Part shown: piece after piece, positions 1-8,600 of the stretch
Layout of the letters: the number at the start of each line of letters is the position of its first letter
Numbering within the stretch: position 1 is the stretch's first letter
Assembly: GCA_050288105.1 (NCBI GenBank)
Contig: JBNKDE010000005.1
Coordinates: forward strand, 1-64,000
DNA: 64,000 bases
Reading direction: 5' to 3'
Origin: JACNJF01 sp050288105
GTDB taxonomy: Bacteria > Pseudomonadota > Gammaproteobacteria > GCA-001735895
Made by a program: the position numbers and the translations under genes
The notes under the pieces: generated by a model
The model's database searches: none
Told to the model about the DNA's origin: nothing
The model's input: only the letters and a program-made list of their open reading frames with translations

Positions 1-438
1 GACCAGATCATTGAATACACCTCTGATCGCTCCCGAAAAAACAACTTAAGGCCCGTCAGGCGAGTCGGATTTTATGACGCGGCGATGAACAAACATTATG
101 TCTTTATTACCAACCATCTTGAATGGTCAGCCAAAACCATTGCTGATATTTACAAGCAACGCTGGCAGGTCGAATTATTTTTTAAATGGATAAAACAAAA
201 TCTGAAAATAAAAGCGTTTATGGGGAACACCGACAATGCCGTGATGACCCAAGTCTGGGTAGCGCTCTGTGTTTATCTAATACTGGCTTACCTTAAGTTT
301 CAAGCCAAGTTAGGGCAAAGCCTTCAGCAAATAAGCCGACTGATTCATCTTAATTTATTTACCCGACGAGACTTGATTGAGCTATTTAAGCCTCCACCGG
401 ACCAGAGAAGGCCATCTCCCCAGTTGAGATTGATTTGA
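1..438 (+). CDS. IS4-family transposase, C-terminal part (cut by window edge)
   Basis: The frame is open from base 1, so the gene starts outside the window and only about 145 C-terminal residues are visible. They contain the IS4-family Y-(2)-R-(3)-E-(6)-K signature (Y..R...E......K in YKQRWQVELFFKWIK), which supplies the catalytic glutamate of this DDE transposase class. The C-terminus ends at a TGA at 436-438 that overlaps the ATG of the acetyltransferase remnant by one base, so the right end of the insertion sequence should lie close to 438. No terminal inverted repeat or target duplication can be defined, because the left end is missing. Whether the element is intact cannot be judged. Confidence 0.88.
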   Translation, partial: DQIIEYTSDRSRKNNLRPVRRVGFYDAAMNKHYVFITNHLEWSAKTIADIYKQRWQVELFFKWIKQNLKIKAFMGNTDNAVMTQVWVALCVYLILAYLKFQAKLGQSLQQISRLIHLNLFTRRDLIELFKPPPDQRRPSPQLRLI

Positions 439-761
439 TGAATAAAAATAACTGGGACAGCAGTGGGGTTCATCACTATGATACCAATTCAATCTGTGGA
501 TTTTTGTTTATTCATGTTGAGCAGAATACTGATGCCCATATTGGCTACCTGTTGGGAGAGCGCTACTGGGGGCAGGGGCTGGCAACGGAGCTGCTAACCG
601 GATTCATCGAGCTTTGTGTTAAAACTCAGAGATGGCATAAATTAATTGGTGGTGTGGATGTGGCTAATAAGGCGTCTTCTCATCTGTTGTCAAAGCTGGG
701 GTTTTCCAGACAAGCTACTTCGGGTGATTCGGTTGTTTTTTTTGAGTATCTGATAGCGTAA
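435..761 (+). pseudogene. GNAT-family acetyltransferase, N-terminally truncated by the IS
   Basis: The frame can be read from a TTG at 435 or the ATG at 438. It encodes the second half of a RimJ/RimL-type GNAT N-acetyltransferase: the acetyl-CoA loop is seen as YWGQGLATELL, followed by the helix and strand NKASSHLLSKLGF. Family members are usually about 160-180 residues, so some 60-70 N-terminal residues, including the first strands, are missing. The truncation point coincides with the end of the adjacent IS4-family transposase, so insertion most likely removed the 5' end. Translation from the overlapping ATG is possible, but activity is unlikely. Function is therefore probably lost. Confidence 0.72.
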
Positions 762-933
762 CTTCACTCATTATAACGCCTGCCTTGATTCGAAAATAAA
801 ACCCGGGTCAGGGAGAGATGGCACTTACTTAAACGTAAAATGTCATTGCAATGATCGCTTCTGAAATATCTTTCTGGAAAACAGATGCTTACGTTGACAG
901 GCAATTTAACAATCGTATGATTGCTGCTACTTT

Positions 934-1353
934 TTATGTCAACCTTTTCCTGATCCCGCTAACAATTCCCCCCAGCAACGGTATATGCTCATACAACATA
1001 GCTCCTACGTCATAGTAGTCGCGATGGAAAAATACCTGCTCATCAAATTTTAAATGACTCATGCCATCCACATGAATGGTTCTGGATTTATTCAGACGTG
1101 GGTGCTGGAAGTGCATGGTCCAGATTACAAAGGCCTGTTGATCCTGTTCGCTCACCTGGTAGATTTCAAAATTACAGCGTATTAAATCCTGCATCATGTT
1201 CTCGAAATAGTGATTCAGCGCTTCGATACCTTTTATATGGTGAATCGGATCAATAAACTCGATATCTGAGTGGTAAATCTGATCCAGCCCTGTCAGGTCG
1301 GCGCTATTTAATTGCTTGTAAAACTGATTAAATTTTTCCAGTGTGGGATTCAT
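934..1353 (-). CDS. SnoaL-like / NTF2-fold protein
   Basis: This 139-residue protein has the alpha+beta barrel pattern of the SnoaL/NTF2-like superfamily: an N-terminal helix (FNQFYKQLNSADLTGLDQIYHSDIEFIDP), then HHIKGIEALNHYFENM and several beta strands. Its ATG overlaps the photolyase stop in an ATGA, so it is the last gene of a translationally coupled operon. SnoaL-like genes are recurrent companions of photolyase and light-responsive MerR regulators in proteobacteria. The substrate is unknown, and the fold serves isomerases, hydrolases and non-enzymatic binding proteins. A role in photostress or lipid/pigment chemistry is inferred only from position. Confidence 0.75.
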   Translation of the reverse strand: MNPTLEKFNQFYKQLNSADLTGLDQIYHSDIEFIDPIHHIKGIEALNHYFENMMQDLIRCNFEIYQVSEQDQQAFVIWTMHFQHPRLNKSRTIHVDGMSHLKFDEQVFFHRDYYDVGAMLYEHIPLLGGIVSGIRKRLT

Positions 1354-2738
1354 GAGGCCTCCTTTATCTGTTGATAACGAACCAGGGTTTGTTTGCGCGC
1401 CTGCGCATGATCGACGATAGGCGCTGGGTAGTCGGCTGGTTGTTTGCTGGATTTAAACCACTGCTGCGGCTTATGGATATATTTCTCAGGCACCATTTCA
1501 AGTTCAGGTATCCACTGTTTGATGAATCGCCCTTTGGCATCGAATTTTTCTCCCTGCAGGGTCGGATTGAAAATGCGAAAATAGGGAGCAGCATCCGCTC
1601 CGGTACCTGCGGCCCATTGCCATCCGCCATTATTCGAGGCCAGGTCGGCGTCGATCAATTGCTGCATAAAGTATTGTTCACCCAGGCGCCAGTCTATCTG
1701 CAGGTCCTTGGTCAGAAAGCTGGCAACGATCATGCGCAGTCGATTATGCATCCATCCAGTTTGATTCAGGCAGCGCATGGCGGCATCAATAATCGGGTAG
1801 CCGGTTTTGCCTTCGCACCAGCGATTAAATAAATGGTCATCGGAAATCCATTGCAGTTGGTTCATTTCTTTTTTGAAACAGCTGTTCATGGAAAGCTCAG
1901 AATACGCCACCATCAGGTGGCGGTAGAATTCTCGCCAGACCAGTTCGTTGAGCCAGGCAAAACCCTTTTCTCCCGGAGTCATCGGCAGGTAACCCAGTGT
2001 TGACTGAATCGCATGCAGGCATTGTTTGGCCGAAACTACACCGATAGCCAGATACGGCGACAGGCGGCTGGTGCTATCAAGATCTGGATAATCACGTTGC
2101 TCATCGTAGGCTAACAGGTTTTCTTCGCAGAATTTTTCAAGCTGGTTATGCGCGGCCTTTTCACCCACCATCCAGCTCGAACTTCTGGATGGAACAGGAT
2201 CGAGCAGGGGATGGGTGAATAGATCTGGTAGTGGTGCCAGTGTGTAACCCTGCTGCTGAAGCTGGTTGATCCAGGCATTACGGAATGCGGTGAATACGCG
2301 GAACATGTCATTGCTCTGCGTTAACACGCTGCCCGGTTTCAGGAGACAGTCGCCATTCAGTCGATAGAAGGGGATGGTAATCCGCTCCCTGACCTGATGG
2401 TCGCGCCTGTCCTCGTTAACCCCAGTTTCCCGATTGGCATAAACTGCGCTGATATTATGCTGCTGGATAAACTGTTCGAGTATGGCCGGGATTTCAGCGT
2501 ACAGCTCGCATTTCAGGATATGCAGCGGTACGCGATCTTTGCTCAACTGATTTTGTAGTTGCCTGACATGCTCATCAATAAATTCCAGTTGTCTCTGTCC
2601 CCTGTCGTGCAGGCGATCCTGTGCAGGGCACTGGATGTAAACCGCAACCAGCGCTGCGCCATCGCGCGCGGCCTGGTGCAGCGCGGGGTTGTCGTGTAGC
2701 CTGAGGTCGCTTCTAAACCAGACCAAATGCTGTTTCAT
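1350..2738 (-). CDS. phrB: Deoxyribodipyrimidine photo-lyase
   Basis: Class I CPD photolyase of 462 residues, the usual length. It repairs UV-induced cyclobutane pyrimidine dimers in DNA with blue/near-UV light, using FADH- and an antenna chromophore. The N-terminal Rossmann-like domain starts with HLVWFRSDLRLHDNPAL. The C-terminal FAD domain contains WMHNRLRMIVASFLTKDL and NGGWQWAAGTGADAAPYFRIFNP, the conserved flavin and dimer pocket. It overlaps the upstream regulator by 26 bp and the downstream SnoaL-like gene by 4 bp, so it is expressed as part of the operon. Nothing suggests a cryptochrome-like loss of key residues. Confidence 0.95.
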   Translation of the reverse strand: MKQHLVWFRSDLRLHDNPALHQAARDGAALVAVYIQCPAQDRLHDRGQRQLEFIDEHVRQLQNQLSKDRVPLHILKCELYAEIPAILEQFIQQHNISAVYANRETGVNEDRRDHQVRERITIPFYRLNGDCLLKPGSVLTQSNDMFRVFTAFRNAWINQLQQQGYTLAPLPDLFTHPLLDPVPSRSSSWMVGEKAAHNQLEKFCEENLLAYDEQRDYPDLDSTSRLSPYLAIGVVSAKQCLHAIQSTLGYLPMTPGEKGFAWLNELVWREFYRHLMVAYSELSMNSCFKKEMNQLQWISDDHLFNRWCEGKTGYPIIDAAMRCLNQTGWMHNRLRMIVASFLTKDLQIDWRLGEQYFMQQLIDADLASNNGGWQWAAGTGADAAPYFRIFNPTLQGEKFDAKGRFIKQWIPELEMVPEKYIHKPQQWFKSSKQPADYPAPIVDHAQARKQTLVRYQQIKEAS

Positions 2739-3552
2739 GTTGCCGGACCAGTTGGGTGATGGATTCTGCGTAAGGTAAGTTAAGCCAGTCGTTGCCCTGA
2801 TAAATCAGACCGAGCTGACCGCAGTAGAAACAGTTCTCGGGCAGTCTTGCCTGCTTTTGGCTAAACCAGTTAGCCGTTAATCCACTGCCCAGTTGCAGGA
2901 TATAAGCCTGTGCCGGCAGTCGATCAGCAGCCAGCACAAGCTGGGTGGGGTCCGTATTGCCCAGGTCGTAGCTGCGACATTCCAGGCTTTGCAATTCATA
3001 GCGAGCAAGTTGTGCGTCCAGGCTGCTGATACTACCCACTTGTAACAATGCAACGCGCGGTCCACTCTGCAGGGTGATCATCTTTTCAATCTTGCTGGAA
3101 AGTAAGTGACGAGCACTTTGTTCAATTAAGCCCTGGTCGGGTCTTGCCAAGATCGATAATTGTTTTAGCCAGGGTTCGATAATATGACGTAACCAGTGCT
3201 CTGCAGGGTAAAGCTTTGCCGTCTCAGCGATCTGGGCTTCCAGTTGATTGAGTTTTAAATCCTGGGCCAGCGTCAGCAACTCGTGCTGGATGTTTTGCCA
3301 GTTATCGTTATCCGCTTGCGTGTTCGGGTTATTTAGCAACGATTTCACCTGGCCAATACTGACCCCTTTATCCAGCCAGTTTAAGATCTGGCGAATGAGC
3401 TGGACATCAGCATCGCTATACAGGCGATGACCGCTGTCGGTACGACCGGGTTTGATCAATCCATAGCGGCGCTGCCAGGCACGCAGCGTAACCGGATTGA
3501 CCCCGGTAAGCTGCGAGACTTCGCGAATCGGGTATTTGTATTCAGAGTCCAT
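2713..3552 (-). CDS. MerR-family regulator, LitR/CarH-like without a clear B12 motif
   Basis: The protein has 279 residues. Residues 8-75 form a MerR-type winged helix (PIREVSQLTGVNPVTLRAWQRRYGL, then GHRLYSDADVQLIRQI). The rest resembles the helical and Rossmann-like C-terminal part of the LitR/CarH photoreceptor regulators. I do not see the E/DxH cobalamin-ligand motif, so it may be one of the LitR homologues that do not bind adenosylcobalamin. It lies between the TudS-like gene (11-bp overlap) and phrB (26-bp overlap). Inference: it controls its own operon through the TTGTACAA-type sites upstream of 4492. A light input would then have to come from a separate sensor. Confidence 0.85.
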   Translation of the reverse strand: MDSEYKYPIREVSQLTGVNPVTLRAWQRRYGLIKPGRTDSGHRLYSDADVQLIRQILNWLDKGVSIGQVKSLLNNPNTQADNDNWQNIQHELLTLAQDLKLNQLEAQIAETAKLYPAEHWLRHIIEPWLKQLSILARPDQGLIEQSARHLLSSKIEKMITLQSGPRVALLQVGSISSLDAQLARYELQSLECRSYDLGNTDPTQLVLAADRLPAQAYILQLGSGLTANWFSQKQARLPENCFYCGQLGLIYQGNDWLNLPYAESITQLVRQHETAFGLV

Positions 3553-4492
3553 AACGTAAAGCCAGTTGTGGTGGGTGAGGGGTCAGGTAGTGTTGCTGTG
3601 CGATATAGTCGTTAGGGTGTTCGCTGAGATAGTGCTGTATCAGCGTCAACGGTGCATGGATAGGTAGCGAACCCATGCGGTAATCATCGATCAGTTTGAT
3701 CAATTCAGCGCGTTGTCTGGCTGTCATCTTATCCTTGAAATAACCGTGTATATGCTGCAGCGTGTTGCACTGGTTTTTGCGTGTGGCGATATGCTTGAGG
3801 GCGCGCATAAACTGAATTTCATAGGTTTTAACGACAGAATCCAGATCACCCGATAGATTGGACAATAGCTGCCCCAGCGTTTTGTAGCTGTGTGGATGAT
3901 GCGCCATGAGCATGTATTTGTAACGACTGTGAAATTCAATCAAAGACGCTGGGGTGATGCCCTCGTGTAGCAGTGTTTTCCAGTTATGGTAGGCGTACAG
4001 GCGGGTAATGAAGTTTTCCCGCAACTGTGCATCATTCAGTCGACCATTTTCTTCTATCGGCAGTGCAGGGTACATTTGCATGATATGTCGTGCATAAATA
4101 CCGACCCCATCGCTCAGGCTGTGTCCATTTTTACGATAGATCTTCACGCGCTCCATTCCGCAGCTAGGGGATTTTGCGCAAAAAATATAGCCGCTTAAAT
4201 GATCCAGCTGTTGCGCAGTCTGATGGGAGAACGCTTCTAACTGTGGGGTCAGGTCACGACCATCCTGGCATTTGGCTCTAATGCTTTGGCCTTCCAGTTC
4301 CAGACGGATCGTCGGGCGCGGTGAGCCCAGGCCTATGCCCATTTCCGGGCATACCGGAACATAGCTGACAAACGGTTGTAGTGAGTCAGTGCAGAAGGGG
4401 CTGCGCTTATGGCCGCCATCGTAGCGTACCTCCTGCCCCAGCAGACAACTGCTAATACCCACCTGGATTGTATCTGGCTGAAACTTGTACAT
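3542..4492 (-). CDS. DUF523 (TudS-like) - DUF1722 (YbgA-like) fusion protein
   Basis: The protein has 316 residues. Residues 10-150 are a DUF523 domain with the conserved cysteines in SSCLLG, VCPE and KSPSCG. The characterised member TudS is an iron-sulphur 2-thiouracil desulfidase, so this half probably holds a Cys-ligated cluster. Residues 175-300 are a DUF1722 domain of E. coli YbgA type (LYAYHNWKTLL, FHSRYKYMLMAHHPHSYKTLG), whose function is unknown. In E. coli ybgA sits beside phr, and the same association is seen here. This is the first gene of the operon, directly downstream of the palindromic operator region. A role in handling thionated or UV-damaged bases is a plausible inference. 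Confidence 0.87.
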   Translation of the reverse strand: MYKFQPDTIQVGISSCLLGQEVRYDGGHKRSPFCTDSLQPFVSYVPVCPEMGIGLGSPRPTIRLELEGQSIRAKCQDGRDLTPQLEAFSHQTAQQLDHLSGYIFCAKSPSCGMERVKIYRKNGHSLSDGVGIYARHIMQMYPALPIEENGRLNDAQLRENFITRLYAYHNWKTLLHEGITPASLIEFHSRYKYMLMAHHPHSYKTLGQLLSNLSGDLDSVVKTYEIQFMRALKHIATRKNQCNTLQHIHGYFKDKMTARQRAELIKLIDDYRMGSLPIHAPLTLIQHYLSEHPNDYIAQQHYLTPHPPQLALRYGL

Positions 4493-4500
4493 TTGAATTC

Positions 4501-4562
4501 ACTTTGTATAACTTTGACGGAATGTTATACAAAGTTGTACAAGAAATCAAATATTGTACAAG
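4501..4562 (-). promoter_or_regulatory. Operator-like promoter region of the phr operon
   Basis: A perfect 12-bp inverted repeat, ACTTTGTATAAC (4501-4512) and GTTATACAAAGT (4524-4535), has an 11-bp spacer. It is followed by two copies of TTGTACAAG at 4535-4543 and 4554-4562, whose starts lie 19 bp apart and whose TTGTACAA core is itself palindromic. Read on the minus strand, TATAAC elements are available as a -10 for the gene starting at 4492. Dyads of this type are typical of MerR/LitR-family regulators, and the operon encodes one, so autoregulation is the natural inference. Confidence 0.7.
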
Positions 4563-4578
4563 TTGGATAGAGTGAGGT

Positions 4579-5562
4579 TTAATTGGTGCGAGATATCTCC
4601 AGCTCGATATATTCAGGGGACAGCACATCATCCTCTACTGAAGCGACTGCCTGGGCGTTACGTAAACGCGCTTCTACCCGCGCCGAATTGATGTATTTCT
4701 GTTGCTGGACGCTGGGATATAGCCGGTGCAGGCGCTCTACGCATTGCGCCTGCCTGCTGGCCTGTTGTTCGAATCGGGCGCGCTGTTCGCTGGTCAGGGT
4801 GGGCAGGGTAAGCAGATAAGGCGCGAGAAAATCCAGGTAATCCTCAAAAATGAAATTGTCGATATCGGTCTGGATCACCTCAGGAATGAAGAATTCAGGG
4901 AAGTAATCGTTATCCATTTCCCGGCCTTCCAGTGTTTCCGACAGGCCGATACCGCTCAAACCTATCGATACCGGCTGCTGACGATGGAACCACTGCGCCT
5001 GTGGTGATTTGCCCGCCATCGAAGTGACGGTGGATTCGAGCAGGCGAGTAAAGGGTTGCTGTGCTTTGTGGTCGAGCTGTTTATGATGGAAGAAATCCTT
5101 GCAGGCGATGCCGGCGGTCCAGCGCAACCCCAGGTCATAGTACAGGCGATTGGCGGCAAACGAGCTACCCAGTAACGCCAGCGGCTGTTCGAATTGATCG
5201 AGTAACCACAACTCGAAATCATCATTCAGCGCAAATGGTGCGTCCTCAGCATGTTGCAGTAAGTACTCATACACCACCATGCCCTGGCGCTCCATTTCGT
5301 TAAAATCCTCTGAGGGATAAATCGATCCGCGTTTCAGGCCGCTTTCCCTGCACCAGTGGCCAAAGCGAATCTCGGTGATTAGCATATTCGGGGTTTGTTC
5401 CAGATCCCGTGTAAGGCTCATATCCTTGACGTAGATATCCCAGTTGATGCCATCAATCGTAACGGCTTCGGCCCCTTTGTATTCGATGATATTCATCACA
5501 CCACGAAAAGGGTTGAGCAGGCGTACTGCGTGTTTATGGATATGGGCTTTTTCGTCAGTCAT
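4579..5562 (-). CDS. Conserved-looking protein of unknown function
   Basis: I do not recognise this protein. The longest frame begins at a GTG at 5637 (352 residues), but the ATG at 5562 (start MTDEKAHIHKH, 327 residues) is the more natural start. There is no signal peptide or membrane segment. The composition is acidic, with many aromatic residues, and the C-terminal third is rich in Arg, Gln and Ala (RARFEQQASRQAQCVERLHR) with helix or coiled-coil character. The gene is divergent from lhr and ends just upstream of the phr-operon promoter, so it is probably a single transcription unit. No catalytic motif stands out. Confidence 0.75.
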   Translation of the reverse strand: MTDEKAHIHKHAVRLLNPFRGVMNIIEYKGAEAVTIDGINWDIYVKDMSLTRDLEQTPNMLITEIRFGHWCRESGLKRGSIYPSEDFNEMERQGMVVYEYLLQHAEDAPFALNDDFELWLLDQFEQPLALLGSSFAANRLYYDLGLRWTAGIACKDFFHHKQLDHKAQQPFTRLLESTVTSMAGKSPQAQWFHRQQPVSIGLSGIGLSETLEGREMDNDYFPEFFIPEVIQTDIDNFIFEDYLDFLAPYLLTLPTLTSEQRARFEQQASRQAQCVERLHRLYPSVQQQKYINSARVEARLRNAQAVASVEDDVLSPEYIELEISRTN

Positions 5563-5660
5563 AAAATTAATTTTAGAAGATAAATCAGACTTATGTCGAT
5601 CAAATACCAGCGGGTGATTTGCATGGATGACAATCACCGCTATCAGGGTATGATATCCGA

Positions 5661-8600
5661 ATGAGTGATTTCCAGTTCCATCCTGCAGTTACGGAATGGT
5701 TTAGCAAGCATTTCGAACAGCCATCTGAGATTCAGGCACAGGCCTGGCCTGCGATCCATGCGGGTAAAAACACGCTGATAGCTGCCCCCACTGGTTCTGG
5801 TAAGACGCTGGCAGCGTTTATGGCGGCTATCGATCATCTGGTGCAGGAAGGGCTGCAGTTTCCATTGCCTGATGAAACCCGTGTACTGTATGTTTCACCG
5901 CTTAAGGCGCTGTCCAACGATATTCATAAAAATCTCGAATTACCACTGAATGGTATCCGCGACAGCCTGCTGGAAAACGGTTACCCGGATGTGCCGATTC
6001 GAGCGCAGGTGCGTACCGGCGATACGCCGCAATCGGTACGCGCGCTGATGAAAAAATATCCGCCGCATATCCTGGTCACAACCCCTGAATCTCTCTATAT
6101 CCTGCTGACTTCGGATTCGGGGCGTGACATGCTGAAAACCGTAAACAGCGTCATAGTGGATGAAATCCACGCCCTGGCGGGCAATAAACGGGGTGCCCAC
6201 CTGACCCTGAGTCTGGAACGTTTATCGCAACTTTGCCCTCGGCCCCCGGCGCGCATTGGTATCTCTGCTACCCAGAAACCGATTGAAGATATGGCAAGCT
6301 ACCTGATCGGGCAGCACGACGAGGCTAAACAACGTGAATGCACCATCGTAGATACCGGCCATGTGCGCGAACGCGACCTGGCGATAGAAATGACCGGTTC
6401 GCCGCTGGAATCGGTGATGGCGAATGAAGCCTGGGATGAAATCTATCGCAGGCTGGAACAACTGGTCGAAGCGCACCGCACCACGTTGATTTTTGTGAAT
6501 ACGCGTCGTCTGGCCGAGCGCGCCGCAGCCGCACTGGCGGAAAAGCTGGGCGAGGACGCAGTGACCTCACATCACGGCAGCCTGGCAAAAGAACACCGAC
6601 TGGATGCCGAGCAGCGCCTGAAAGCGGGAACCCTGCGCGCGCTGGTAGCTTCCGCCTCGCTGGAACTGGGTATCGATATCGGTGATATCGATCTGGTGTG
6701 CCAGATGGGATCACCGCGCAGCATTGCCACCTTTTTGCAACGCGCCGGGCGCTCAGGACATCAACTTGCCGCGACGCCCAGGGCGCGCCTGTTTCCACTC
6801 AGTCGAGATGATCTGGTGGAATGCGTGGCGATGCTGGATGCCATTCGGCGCGATGAGCTGGATCGTATCGTACAGCCACGCCAGCCTCTGGATGTATTGT
6901 CGCAACAGATCGTCGCCGAGGTGTCGGGGCGCGAGTGGCAGGAGCAGGATTTATACCGGGTGTTCAAATCCGCCTGGCCTTACCAGAACCTGTCAGAAAA
7001 ACAGTTTATAGAGATTGTCAGGATGCTGGCTGACGGGTTTCATACCAAACGTGGACGGCGTGGTGCCTACCTGCATCGTGATGCAGTAAATGGTGTGCTG
7101 CGGGCGCGTCGTGGTGCGCGCCTGACCGCTATCACCAATGGCGGCGCGATCCCTGATCAATTTGATTATGACGTTATCCTGCAGCCAGAAGGATTATTCA
7201 TCGGCACCTTGAATGAAGATTTTTCCTTTGAAAGCATGCCGGGCGATATCTTCCAGCTGGGTAATCTCTCCTACCGTATCCTGAAGATTGAGCAGGGCAG
7301 GATGTATGTGGAGGATGCACATGGCCAGCCACCCTCTATACCGTTCTGGATTGGTGAAGCACCGGGTCGCACGGATGAGTTGTCGCAGGCTGTTTCTCGA
7401 CTACGAGAAACCCTGGACGGTTTGCTTGAACAGGGCCAGAGTGAAGCATTGAGTTATCTGCTTAACGAGCTACAGCTGGATGAAGTGCCCGCCGCGCAGT
7501 TACTAAATTATATGGCAACTACGAAAGCGGTTTTGGGTGTGATACCTAGCCAGAAAAATATCGTGTTCGAACGATTTTTCGATGAAACCGGTGATATGCA
7601 TTTTGTGATTCATGCGCCATTTGGTTCCAGAGTGAACAAGGCATGGGGGCTGTCATTAAGAAAACGTTTCTGCCGACGCTTTAACTTTGAATTGCAGGCT
7701 GCTGCCAATGAAGACAACCTGATCCTTTCGCTGGGTCCAACGCACAGCTTTCCGCTGGATGAACCTGCCAGCTACCTGAATTCCAATACAGTCGAGGATA
7801 TCCTGGTGCAGGCGTTACTCGCCGCCCCCATGTTTCCCACGCGCTGGCGCTGGGTGTGCAATACCTCGCTGGCAGTGCCAAGGTTTCGTGCTGGTAAAAA
7901 GGTGCCGGCGCCATTCCAGCGCAATGATGCAGAAGATCTGGTCGCCCTGGTGTTTCCTGATCAACTCGCCTGTTTCGAGAATATCCAGGGTGACCGCGAG
8001 GTGCCCGATCATCCACTGGTGAATCAGGTGCTGGAAGATTGCCTGCACGAAGTGATGGATATCGATGGATTAAAACAGGTGCTGGATGGCATTGCCTCAA
8101 AGCAGATCGCCGTAACCACCAGAGACTTGCCTACCCCTTCACCCATGGCGCATGAAATTCTCAATGCACGTCCCTATGCTTTTCTGGATGATGCGCCCGC
8201 AGAGGAAAGAAGGGCATTGGCTGTACAACAGCGTCAGCATATGGATCCACAAACAGCGGCGGATATGGGCAAGTTGAACCCTCAGGCTATCGAACGCGTG
8301 CGCGATGAAGCCTGGCCGGATGTGCGCAATGCCGATGAATTACACGATGCACTGAATATGCTGGGATTTATCGCGCAACACGAGATCAGACCGGCAGAGC
8401 GCGAGCGTTGGTCGCAATACCTGGCCGAGTTGCAAACCGGCTTGCGCGCGACTCGCATGCTGGACACCGCAGGCCGAGCACTATGGGTAGCCGCTGAACG
8501 GTTGCAGGCATTGCAATGTGTGTGTCGTGATTTACAGATGCAGCCACCGATCCAGGCGATAGCAGGTAACGAGGCTGAAACTTCCGAGCAGGCATTAACC

